Shown: positions 26,258 through 34,045 of the stretch, one piece after another | Numbering within the stretch: the stretch's first letter is position 1 | Layout: the number at the start of each line of letters is the position of its first letter | Assembly: GCF_000217935.1 (NCBI RefSeq) | Contig: NZ_AFHI01000005.1 | Coordinates: 1-64,000 of the forward strand | Reading direction: 5' to 3' | DNA: 64,000 nucleotides | From: Rheinheimera sp. A13L | Lineage (GTDB): Bacteria > Pseudomonadota > Gammaproteobacteria > Enterobacterales > Alteromonadaceae | Position numbers and translations under genes: made by a program | The notes under the pieces: model-generated | The model's input: only the letters and a program-made list of their open reading frames with translations | Database searches by the model: none | Told to the model about the DNA's origin: nothing

Positions 26258-28990
26258 ATGAAAAAATCCAGTCTATTGCTGAGCCTGCTCGTGGGTTCAA
26301 CCGCTGTGTGGGCGCTAAGCCCATTCAGTGCCGCAGCACATCAGCACCACCAGTCCAGTCCGGAGCGACAGAGCTCTGAGCTGGATCATGGTATTCCTGA
26401 ACTTCAGGCGCCTTTGCCTCCCCGCAAGGTGTCGCCTTATCAGTTTGAACAACAGCAACAAAACCTGAAAAAAATACCAAGCGTCAGTGCCAAAGTTCAG
26501 GTACAAAAAAACGCACTGCAAAGCAGCGGTTGCACCAACCCGGCTCAATTGCTGCCATTGCAGGACCAAGCCCTGATCCAGGCGATAGAGAGTGCCAATC
26601 TGACCGGCTGTTTGTATGGCTTATACAACGCCGATTTTCTCAATAGCGACTATTTTACTGACAGCAAACTGCTGACTATTGTACAAGCCATCCACAACAG
26701 GATGGCGCAGTTTGATGGCTCTGATGCGACCGGAGCCGCCGAACTGGAAAAGCTGGTGACTTACCTGCGTGCCGCTCATTGGGTGGAGTCAGGTTCAGGC
26801 CGCGAGTTTCAAAGTAACTACCTGCAACAACTACAGCACGTCTTTGATCAGTATTTTGCCGCTGAGCATTTCGTTCGATTTGATGGCGCTGTGTCACGCA
26901 ACTTTATGCTGCGCTACGAGATGCTGGTACTGGTCAATAGTTCAGGTACCAACAATCTCAAATACCTGCGCCGTTTCAGTCAGGCGATTAAGGGTTATGC
27001 CAGTACGGTCAATCGGCAGAATAACTGGGGCGTCGGCTATGAAGAAAATGGCATGACCCAGTTGCTGACCCATTATTTTAATGCCAGCAACAGCAATGCA
27101 ACTGCATTACAACAGCTGATCACTACACAACCGGATATCATCACCAATCTGCGTGATTTTGTTTTAAGTGACGGGCTCTGGCTGGTTGGCCATACCCGTG
27201 AATACCAATGGGCCGACGCAGTGACAGAACTGGGCCGTTTTTTAAAATTCGGTGGTGCTGTTGCCGACTCAGTTCGCCCGGCCATGCAAAGTATTTTATC
27301 CAGCTATAGCTTTGGGGGCACAGGCTCCAAAGGCTGGGTAAACGCCCAGCGTATGGTCAGCCTTTATGATCAGGCGAACTGTGCTTCCTATGGTGAGGCT
27401 TGTGCCTTTGATTTGGAAGCCACAGTATTATCCGGACAACATATTTGCAGTGATTCTTTAGAAGTACGTTTTCAGCCCCCTGTCAGCACTGGTAATTTGC
27501 AACAAATCTGTCAGCAATTACATGGTCAGGAGCAGCAATTTCACCTTGAATTTGGCACCAATGCCAACAGCCCTGTCAGCAATGATCAAAATTCTGCGCT
27601 GGAGATTGTGATTTTTAACTCCTCTGCTGAATATCAGAATTATGCCGGCAGTTTTTTTGGTATAGATACCAACAACGGCGGCATGTACCTTGAAGGCACA
27701 CCTTCAGATCCGGCAAATCAGGCGCGTTTTATTGCTTATCAGGCCACCAGGTTGCAACCTGAGTTTGTCGTCTGGAATTTAAACCACGAATATATCCATT
27801 ATCTGGATGGCCGCTTTAACCAGTGGGGCAGTTTTAGCGATCAACCTGCTAATTTAGTCTGGTGGGGCGAAGGACTGGCGGAATATCTGTCGATAGGCGA
27901 TGACAATCCAAAAGTCGTCGATATCATTGCCAATAAAACCTACAGCTTAAGTCAGTTATTCCAGACCACCTATGCCAATAGTAATACCGAACGTACTTAT
28001 TATTGGGGTTATCTGGCCACTCGTTTTATGTTTGAACGCCACAGAGATTTAATCGACAACCAGTTGCTGCCAAGCATGCGCGCTGCCAAATATTATATTT
28101 CAGACCTGCCATGCAGCTTTGACTGGGGCTGGCGCAGCAAATCTGAAGCCATAGCCAACCAGTGGAGCTGGTTGTATGACGACAGCGCCAACTCCGAAGG
28201 AAATTGGGTCTGGACCTGCGGTCAAATGCAAGATCCTAATGTACCAGAGCTGCCACCTTATACGCCGTACAGCGCTATTCTGGCCGCATGGGGCAGCAAC
28301 TTTGATCAGGAATTTGATCAATGGCTGGACTGCCTGCTGACGTCTGAAGACTGCAGCCAGACAGAACCTGCCATACCGCTCTTGCTGAATGGCCAGTCTG
28401 TGGCGATTTCAGGCCTCAAGGACAGTGAACAGCACCTCAAGATTGAATTGCCTGCCAATGCCTATGATTTGAGTATCGTCAGCTCAGGTGGCAGCGGTGA
28501 TTTGGACTTGTATGTGCGCAATCAGCAGCAAGCCAGCCTCAGCGAATGGGATTATCGCCCTTACGCCATTGGCAACAGAGAAAAAGTGGAAGTATTGCAG
28601 CCAACAGGCGACTACTTTGTCATGGTGCATGGGTATAGGGACTTTAACGCAGCCAGTCTGACAGCCAGCTGGAAAGAAGGAAGCTTGTCACAGTTACAGC
28701 AATGGCCAGGCCTGAGCAGCACTTCTGCTGTGTATCAGTGGCTCTGGGTTCCTGCTCATGCCAAAGCTTTATATTTTACCCTTAGCGGCGGTACTGGTGA
28801 TGCACAGTTGTATGTGAAACGTGTTGGCTGGCCAGCGCCAAATAACTATGATGCGGCTTCCAGTATCAGCAGAGGCACCAGCCAGAAAATAACAATGAGT
28901 TCTGTTGTGCCAGGCAGCTATTACCACATTATGGTGAATACTCTGCAAGGTTTTAACAATGTAGAACTGAAAGTACTGATGGTGGAATAA
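26258..28990 (+). CDS. Secreted M9-family collagenase with two C-terminal PPC domains
   Basis: A 910-aa secreted zinc protease. A signal peptide (to about residue 28) and propeptide-like region are followed by an activator domain (about 90-400) and peptidase domain with HEYIH at 510-514 and the third zinc ligand Glu538 in WWGEGLAEYL. Two prepeptidase C-terminal (PPC) beta-sandwich domains follow (about 710-795 and 820-905, each with a GSGDLDLYV- or GTGDAQLYV-like motif), which bind substrate or aid secretion. It resembles Vibrio and Grimontia collagenases in size and order. It has its own promoter region with the shared operator, so it should be co-regulated with hydroxyproline use. It is convergent with the regulator gene. 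Confidence 0.92.
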   Translation: MKKSSLLLSLLVGSTAVWALSPFSAAAHQHHQSSPERQSSELDHGIPELQAPLPPRKVSPYQFEQQQQNLKKIPSVSAKVQVQKNALQSSGCTNPAQLLPLQDQALIQAIESANLTGCLYGLYNADFLNSDYFTDSKLLTIVQAIHNRMAQFDGSDATGAAELEKLVTYLRAAHWVESGSGREFQSNYLQQLQHVFDQYFAAEHFVRFDGAVSRNFMLRYEMLVLVNSSGTNNLKYLRRFSQAIKGYASTVNRQNNWGVGYEENGMTQLLTHYFNASNSNATALQQLITTQPDIITNLRDFVLSDGLWLVGHTREYQWADAVTELGRFLKFGGAVADSVRPAMQSILSSYSFGGTGSKGWVNAQRMVSLYDQANCASYGEACAFDLEATVLSGQHICSDSLEVRFQPPVSTGNLQQICQQLHGQEQQFHLEFGTNANSPVSNDQNSALEIVIFNSSAEYQNYAGSFFGIDTNNGGMYLEGTPSDPANQARFIAYQATRLQPEFVVWNLNHEYIHYLDGRFNQWGSFSDQPANLVWWGEGLAEYLSIGDDNPKVVDIIANKTYSLSQLFQTTYANSNTERTYYWGYLATRFMFERHRDLIDNQLLPSMRAAKYYISDLPCSFDWGWRSKSEAIANQWSWLYDDSANSEGNWVWTCGQMQDPNVPELPPYTPYSAILAAWGSNFDQEFDQWLDCLLTSEDCSQTEPAIPLLLNGQSVAISGLKDSEQHLKIELPANAYDLSIVSSGGSGDLDLYVRNQQQASLSEWDYRPYAIGNREKVEVLQPTGDYFVMVHGYRDFNAASLTASWKEGSLSQLQQWPGLSSTSAVYQWLWVPAHAKALYFTLSGGTGDAQLYVKRVGWPAPNNYDAASSISRGTSQKITMSSVVPGSYYHIMVNTLQGFNNVELKVLMVE

Positions 28991-29008
28991 GGTCGAAAAT
29001 ATAAAACT

Positions 29009-29032
29009 GCAGGGCCGGGCTTAGGGCCCTGC
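29009..29032. terminator. Hairpin between convergent collagenase and gntR genes
   Basis: GCAGGGCC (29009-29016) pairs with GGCCCTGC (29025-29032). The A run just before it becomes a T run on the minus strand, so it best serves as terminator of the gntR-type gene. Confidence 0.7.
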
Positions 29033-29042
29033 GTTCACTGAG

Positions 29043-29714
29043 TTATTGAGCTGCGTCGGCATCCAGCTTTTGCACCAGCAGGTTAATTTCATGAGCAGCG
29101 CCGAGAATATGCTGCTTTAGCACCACACAAGCTTGCTCCACCTTGCGCTGACGGCACAAGTCCAGCAACTGTACATGCTCAGGCCCGGCTTTGGTAACTC
29201 CACCAGCCAACATCAGGTGTACCCTGATATACCGGTCTGAATTACTGTTCAGGTTTTGCACCATTTCAAAGGTCAAAGGCCGGTTGGCCGCTCTGTATAA
29301 ACTCAGATGAAAACGGCTGTTCAGTTCACTCCAGGTTCCTGAGGTGGCAGATTGCTGATAAGCGTCATTCATCTGCTGCAAAATAAGTTCGGTTTGATCC
29401 AGTTCAGCATCTGTCAGTTTAGGGATCGCCAGCCGTAATAACTCGGTCTCCAATAAAGCTCTTAACTCAAACAGCTCTGTCACCTGTTCTGCGGATAATT
29501 TTGTGGCTGTGGCGCCTTTATGAGCTTCAAACTCAACTAATCCTTCAGCTTCAAGTTGCAACAAAGCTTCACGTATAGGAATCCGGCTTACTTTCAGCTC
29601 GTCTGCCAAAGCAGCCTGACGTAAAGGTTCACCTGCTTTAATTTCCCCTTTCAGGATTTTTTCCCTGATAGCTTCCACCACAACCTGAGTTCGGGTTTTG
29701 TATTCAATGACCAT
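29043..29714 (-). CDS. GntR-family (FCD subfamily) regulator of the collagen/hydroxyproline locus
   Basis: A 223-aa regulator. The N-terminal winged helix (about residues 5-70, with LADELKVSRIPIREALLQLEAEGLVE) is followed by an all-helical FCD ligand-binding domain with the typical ELFELRALLETELLRLA and metal-binding His residues (RFHLSLY and a C-terminal HILGAAHE). FCD regulators usually bind small acids and act as repressors on TTGTATACAA-like palindromes, matching the sites at 18497, 26174 and 29810. The start at 29714 is chosen because the longer frame to 29756 runs through the control region. The inducer is probably a hydroxyproline intermediate, which is inference. Confidence 0.88.
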   Translation of the reverse strand: MVIEYKTRTQVVVEAIREKILKGEIKAGEPLRQAALADELKVSRIPIREALLQLEAEGLVEFEAHKGATATKLSAEQVTELFELRALLETELLRLAIPKLTDAELDQTELILQQMNDAYQQSATSGTWSELNSRFHLSLYRAANRPLTFEMVQNLNSNSDRYIRVHLMLAGGVTKAGPEHVQLLDLCRQRKVEQACVVLKQHILGAAHEINLLVQKLDADAAQ

Positions 29715-29737
29715 GTCGTTGTTCTTGTTTACTGTAC

Positions 29738-29749
29738 ATAGTATGCAGT
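29738..29749 (-). promoter_or_regulatory. Degenerate operator upstream of the gntR gene
   Basis: Read on the minus strand the site is ACTGCATACTAT, 9 of 12 matches to ATTGTATACAAT. It lies 24 bp before the regulator start and may give weak autoregulation. On its own this match would not be convincing. Confidence 0.35.
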
Positions 29750-29787
29750 ATATCAAATGCCGATCCTCTGTCGACCATAGACTTTAG

Positions 29788-29823
29788 TTGCAGCCCCACA
29801 GCAAGCAGGATATTGTATACAAA
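29788..29823 (+). promoter_or_regulatory. Promoter and GntR-type operator of the Xaa-Pro peptidase gene
   Basis: TTGCAG (29788-29793), 17 bp, TATTGT (29811-29816) reads as a promoter. The operator ATATTGTATACAAA (29810-29823; core 11 of 12 matches to the 18497 palindrome) covers the -10 box. The ribosome site AGAGG follows within a few bases, so the leader would be very short. Confidence 0.65.
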
Positions 29824-29835
29824 AAGAGGTGTTCC

Positions 29836-30906
29836 ATGCGTTTAGAACTATTTCGCCAGCAAATGAAAAATCAACAGGCCGATGCTGTGTTGGTGACTGA
29901 ACCACTGAATGTGCGCTATTTATCTGGTTTTACCGGATCTGCCGGACAATTATTAATTACCGCAGAGCAGGCGATCCTGATCACCGACTATCGTTATATT
30001 GAACAAGCTCAAACTCAGGCCACAGCTTTTCAGTGTTACTGCCGTGACCGTGCCCGCCAGAGTTTGGGTCAGGCCATCAGAGCGCTGCTGATAAGCCAAC
30101 CCGCTCAGCTCCAACTGGATTACGATCAGGTACCAGTTGCTTTGTATCAGCAGTTGCAACAGGAGTTGCCTTGTACTCTGGCCGATTCCAGGCAAATCAC
30201 TGAGCAACTCAGGGCCATCAAAGATCCACAAGAGCTGGCGGCTATCCGTCAGGCTGCAGCCATTGCCGATCAAGCCCTGAGCTGGTTATTGCCTCAGCTT
30301 AAACCCGGAGTGTCTGAGCAACAGGCCGCGCACTGGCTTGAACAACAACTACTGGCTTTAGGTGCAGAAGCTCTGGCCTTTCCCACTATATTGCTGTCAG
30401 GACCACGCACTGCCCTGCCCCATGGCAAACCTTCAGAGCGGCGGTTTCAGCAGGGAGACTGGATCCTGATCGACTTTGGCGCTCAGGTTCAGGGTTATAA
30501 ATCAGACATGACCCGCAGCTATGTGCTGGGCAAAGCCAGCCCACAACAACAAGACTTTTATCAGACGGTAGAGCGGGCGCAACAAGCCGCTTTAGCTGCT
30601 GCCAAAGCCGGGATCCGGGCAGATCAACTGACAGAGGTAGCGCAGAAAATCTTAGCCGACTCCGCTTTTTCTGCTTATGCAGGCGAAGGCTTAGGCCACA
30701 GTATTGGGCTGGCGCTGCATGAACAGCCTCTGATGCGTTTTGGCTGCCAGCAAATACTGCAACCAGGAATGGTGGTGACTATTGAACCAGGTTTGTATTG
30801 GCCAGGCTTTGGTGGGGTGCGACTGGAAGACGATATACTCATTACCGCTGAAGGGGCTGAACTGCTTAGTCATAGCCCCAAACCTATGGAGTTGCCATTA
30901 GAGTAA
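29836..30906 (+). CDS. Xaa-Pro (M24B) peptidase
   Basis: A 356-aa cytosolic metallopeptidase that cleaves X-Pro or X-Hyp bonds in short peptides. An N-terminal creatinase-like domain (about 1-120) precedes the pita-bread catalytic domain with all five metal ligands: Asp residues in DFGAQVQGYKSDMTR, His in GHSIGLALHE, and Glu in TIEPGLYWPG and GVRLEDDILIT. It releases free proline and hydroxyproline from imported collagen peptides, which fits its operator and place in the locus. ATG 29836 is preceded by AGAGG; the longer frame from 29788 runs through the operator. Aminopeptidase P or prolidase activity cannot be separated from sequence alone. Confidence 0.9.
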   Translation: MRLELFRQQMKNQQADAVLVTEPLNVRYLSGFTGSAGQLLITAEQAILITDYRYIEQAQTQATAFQCYCRDRARQSLGQAIRALLISQPAQLQLDYDQVPVALYQQLQQELPCTLADSRQITEQLRAIKDPQELAAIRQAAAIADQALSWLLPQLKPGVSEQQAAHWLEQQLLALGAEALAFPTILLSGPRTALPHGKPSERRFQQGDWILIDFGAQVQGYKSDMTRSYVLGKASPQQQDFYQTVERAQQAALAAAKAGIRADQLTEVAQKILADSAFSAYAGEGLGHSIGLALHEQPLMRFGCQQILQPGMVVTIEPGLYWPGFGGVRLEDDILITAEGAELLSHSPKPMELPLE

Positions 30907-31040
30907 AGCCACAAAAATAGCCTTACTTTTATAGGTCTAATCCAACAGAGCGCTGTATCCTCAGCGCTCTCTGCTTTGCTTCGCATTTGAAGCACTTTGA
31001 GGCTACACTGGCTGTGCCTGAAAACTCCAGAGCTAAGCCC

Positions 31041-32525
31041 ATGACAAATCAAACAAATAGCGTTTTTTCGCAACTCAAAGACAGCAGTCTGGTACATCAC
31101 AGCAGCTATATAGCAGGACAGTTCCAAAGTGGCCGCAGTGGTCATTTTGCTGTGCATAACCCGGCTGATGGCGCTTTGCTGGCTTTAGTGGCCGAAGCCG
31201 GAGCTACAGAAGCCGAACAAGCAGTCACTGCTGCGGCTGCGGCTTTTCCTGCCTGGTCAGGTCATACAGCAGCAGAACGTGCAGCTTTGCTTATGCGCTG
31301 GTATCAATTGATGTTGGATCACCAGCAAGACTTAGCCCGTATTTTAACGCTGGAGCAAGGCAAACCCTTAGAGGAAGCTGCGGGTGAAATTGGCTATGGT
31401 GCCTCTTTTGTCAGCTGGTTTGCTGAAGAAGCCAAACGTATGAATGGCGATATTATTCCGGCCGCTAAAACCAGCCAGCAAATACTGGTGCTGAAACAAG
31501 CCATAGGTGTGGTGGCAGCTATTACGCCATGGAACTTCCCTAATGCGATGATTTTACGCAAAGCCGCTGCGGCTTTGGCTGCTGGTTGTACTTTTGTCGT
31601 CAAACCCTCTGAGCTGACGCCTTTATCCGCTTTGGCTTTAGCTGAACTGGCGAGTCGTGCCGGTATTCCGGCAGGAGTTTTTAATGTAGTCACAGGCACA
31701 GATGCCAAAGCTATAGGTCAGGTGCTGACCAAAGACAGCCGTGTGGCTAAATTCAGTTTTACCGGCTCAACCCCTGTCGGCAAAACCTTGCTGGCGCAAT
31801 GCGCTTCTACCGTAAAAAAAGTCTCGATGGAGCTGGGGGGCAATGCGCCTTTTATTGTATTTGATGATGCCGACTTAGCCGCAGCTGTGCAGGGTTTACT
31901 GGCGGCAAAATTTAGAAATGCCGGTCAAACCTGTGTTTGTGTCAATCGTGTTTTTGTCCAGCGCCCTGTCTACGATGCCTTTTTAGCTCAGCTGATTAAA
32001 GCCACAGCGCCACTAAAACTGGCCTCTGGTTTAGAAGCTGGTTGCCAGATAGGGCCACTGATTAATCAGGCTGCTGTAGATAAAATAACCCGGCTGTTGG
32101 ATCAGGCGCTGGATCAAGGTGCAGAACTGCTGTTAGGCGGCGCCATTGATGCCGACTTAGGGCCATTGTTTTTCCAGCCCACTATAGTCACAGAAGTCAC
32201 TGCGGATATGCAGATCAGCAAAACTGAAATTTTTGGCCCTGTGCTTTGTATCAGCGTGTTTGATACGGAGCAAGAAGCGATAGAGCTGTCTAACCATACG
32301 CCAACAGGCCTTGCCAGCTACTTTTACAGCCGCGATATAGGCCGGATTTTTCGTGTCGCTAAAGCCCTGGACTACGGCATGGTAGGTGTCAATGAAGGTT
32401 TAATCTCCAATGCAGCAGCGCCTTTTGGTGGAGTCAAAGAGTCAGGTTTAGGCCGCGAAGGCTCCAGCTATGGGCTGGATGATTTTACGGAGTTGAAATA
32501 TATCTGTTTGGGCGGTTTGAGTTGA
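31041..32525 (+). CDS. gabD: NAD(P)-dependent succinate-semialdehyde dehydrogenase-like aldehyde dehydrogenase
   Basis: A 494-aa aldehyde dehydrogenase of the GabD group. Catalytic Cys298 is in NAGQTCVCVNR, Glu264 in SMELGGNAP, and the ITPWNFP motif is at about 161-167. The usual product is succinate from succinic semialdehyde; members also take glutarate or alpha-ketoglutarate semialdehydes, so it could support the hydroxyproline route. The ATG at 31041 is preferred to an in-frame start at 30987; the ribosome site is weak. No copy of the GntR operator is seen upstream, so it may be regulated separately. Confidence 0.85.
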   Translation: MTNQTNSVFSQLKDSSLVHHSSYIAGQFQSGRSGHFAVHNPADGALLALVAEAGATEAEQAVTAAAAAFPAWSGHTAAERAALLMRWYQLMLDHQQDLARILTLEQGKPLEEAAGEIGYGASFVSWFAEEAKRMNGDIIPAAKTSQQILVLKQAIGVVAAITPWNFPNAMILRKAAAALAAGCTFVVKPSELTPLSALALAELASRAGIPAGVFNVVTGTDAKAIGQVLTKDSRVAKFSFTGSTPVGKTLLAQCASTVKKVSMELGGNAPFIVFDDADLAAAVQGLLAAKFRNAGQTCVCVNRVFVQRPVYDAFLAQLIKATAPLKLASGLEAGCQIGPLINQAAVDKITRLLDQALDQGAELLLGGAIDADLGPLFFQPTIVTEVTADMQISKTEIFGPVLCISVFDTEQEAIELSNHTPTGLASYFYSRDIGRIFRVAKALDYGMVGVNEGLISNAAAPFGGVKESGLGREGSSYGLDDFTELKYICLGGLS

Positions 32526-32557
32526 GTACATTGTGGGCTGAGTGCATCAAGCTAAAA

Positions 32558-32577
32558 GCCCGGTGGTTATGCCGGGC
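32558..32577. terminator. Bidirectional terminator between gabD-like and CigR-like genes
   Basis: GCCCGG (32558-32563) pairs with CCGGGC (32572-32577). It sits between two convergent genes. On the minus strand it is followed by a T-containing stretch (GGGCTTTTAGC). Confidence 0.7.
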
Positions 32578-32588
32578 CTTAGTTAAAA

Positions 32589-33032
32589 TCAGTTCAACAC
32601 ATCAATCAGTATGTCTGTGATCACAGCTGTGGCAATAGACACTAACACTATATCTGTGCCAACCACTTGCCATTCATAACCCTTGTGTTGTGGCAGTTCA
32701 GCGACCATAGCCGCAGGTACCATCTTCTTTGCAATACCTGGTGGCAGCGGTTTGCCTTTCGCCAGGTTCTTACGAATGCCTGGTGGTAACGCACTTTGGC
32801 CTGTCAGTTGATATCGTGTTGCCAAAACTCGCGCATCCGCCACACTGATCCCAGCACTGACACTGAAGTCAGCCGGATTAAGTTCAGTGACCTTATCTTT
32901 ACCCTGATGTTTTAGCTGTTTTTCAACCGTTTTGGCTTTATGTTTATGCTCTTGTTTATCGTCAGACGCCATCACTTGCTGTGTTAACAAGGGCGCTATT
33001 AAAGCAACCCACAATGTAGTTCGAGCATTCAT
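32589..33032 (-). CDS. CigR/RcnB-like small periplasmic or membrane protein
   Basis: A 147-aa protein with an N-terminal signal sequence (to about VMASDD, residue 24), a Lys/His-rich stretch (KQEHKHKAKTVEKQLKHQGK) and the repeated motif LPPGIRKNLAKGKPLPPGIAKK, which marks the CigR anti-virulence-regulator/RcnB-like family. A C-terminal hydrophobic helix (IVLVSIATAVITDILIDVL) would anchor it. The function in free-living bacteria is not known. It appears monocistronic. Confidence 0.75.
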   Translation of the reverse strand: MNARTTLWVALIAPLLTQQVMASDDKQEHKHKAKTVEKQLKHQGKDKVTELNPADFSVSAGISVADARVLATRYQLTGQSALPPGIRKNLAKGKPLPPGIAKKMVPAAMVAELPQHKGYEWQVVGTDIVLVSIATAVITDILIDVLN

Positions 33033-33203
33033 GTTGTTTAGCCTTAAAATTCAGTTGTTCTTTAGCATAGTCCTGCAAACTGGATGCTGGCTGAATGGAT
33101 TTGGAACCAAAGGCTTCTAGAGCTGTAGGTTGTAATCGCCGCGTAGCGGCATTACAACAACGAAACTAGCGGTAATAAACAATTTAGGATTATTGAATTC
33201 AAA

Positions 33204-33378
33204 GCGTTTCGCCTTTGGCGAGATACTTTCTTTTGCTTCGCCAAAAGACAAGTATCCAAAGCAAGAAAGTGCAGGAAGCACTTTCTAACAGCCGGAGGCT
33301 GGCCCGCAGGGTGAATTGCAGGAATGCAATTCATAAAAGGCGACCCCAGGTCGCAGCGAAAGCCCCAATGGGGATTTG
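33204..33378 (-). repeat. Dispersed intergenic hairpin repeat, copy 2 (expanded)
   Basis: The gap 33033-33464 holds no gene I can support but a chain of small perfect hairpins: CGCC-TTT-GGCG, GATACTT...AAGTATC with CTTTTG...CAAAAG inside, AGAAAGTGC-AGGAA-GCACTTTCT (33264-33286), AGCC-GGA-GGCT, TGAATTGCA-GGAA-TGCAATTCA (33312-33333), GACC-CCA-GGTC and CCCC-AAT-GGGG. Read on the minus strand, both ends match copy 1 at 8359-8441, while the middle (about 33262-33336) is extra. Looks like a mobile or expanding non-coding repeat. Confidence 0.7.
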
Positions 33379-33464
33379 GTGCCAGTAGTCGGTATTCCTC
33401 ATCGCTTATTGACTTTCAAAACGTAAATGACGCAAATCGCAAAACCAGCACCCACACGTTAAGC

Positions 33465-33923
33465 TCAGTTATAAACCTCTTCTACGGCAATAATAGAGCT
33501 TTTAGGTATGTTGCTAAAATTGCTGGCAACAAGAACATGCTCATCATCCTCAGGAACCGCAGGACAAGGCACTAATTCATTAACCCTGTAAATAGTCACG
33601 TTATCTTGATGCAATTGATGTATGGAAAGCTTAAAAACATAGCCCTTATGCGATTTACCAGCAGACAGAGCATAAAAGCGCGCCCTCTCGAAATGAGGTG
33701 TTGAGGATATTCCAGAAGTTGGAATTGCGGCTTGTTGCCATTGGTGTAGAACAACTGCGTTGATGTCTGATTTACCAAAAACAATTCCAGAACCCCAGCC
33801 TGGGCCGCACTCATCACGAAAACAAGCTTCTGATGCAAACTCGTCACCGCTTTTCTTCGGAGAGAGTATCCCCTTTAGCTCTTGATAACGCTCTTCACAT
33901 ACACCTCGATATAGAAAAAACAT
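33465..33923 (-). CDS. Orphan protein, possible ADP-ribosyltransferase-like fold
   Basis: A 152-aa protein with no signal peptide or membrane segment. I do not recognise a named family. Three spaced motifs recall R-S-E ADP-ribosyltransferases: LYRG at residues 4-7 (Arg), GISSTPHFERARFYA near 70-84 (Ser-Ser/Thr core), and DDEHVL with the following IP...IIAVEEV near 125-151 (Glu). The AGGGG ribosome site before ATG 33923 is good. The gene lies alone between a hairpin repeat and the LacI gene, with AT-richer sequence than its neighbours, hinting at transfer. If the fold call is right it could modify protein or nucleic acid; no antitoxin or immunity gene is evident next to it. Confidence 0.6.
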   Translation of the reverse strand: MFFLYRGVCEERYQELKGILSPKKSGDEFASEACFRDECGPGWGSGIVFGKSDINAVVLHQWQQAAIPTSGISSTPHFERARFYALSAGKSHKGYVFKLSIHQLHQDNVTIYRVNELVPCPAVPEDDEHVLVASNFSNIPKSSIIAVEEVYN

Positions 33924-34045
33924 ACATTGCCCCTAAATACTTAAGAATCCGTTTTCAAAGGAACTCTGCCAACAAGTCGAATATTTCGCTGCATACCGAT
34001 AAGTCAGTGCTAGCTGTAAAAACTACCAGCCCCTTCCAATTTTCC

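Noticed and set aside
33152-33575. Small open frames around the second hairpin repeat
   Set aside because: Low-complexity translations of repeat DNA, or antisense to the 152-aa orphan gene; no start signals.
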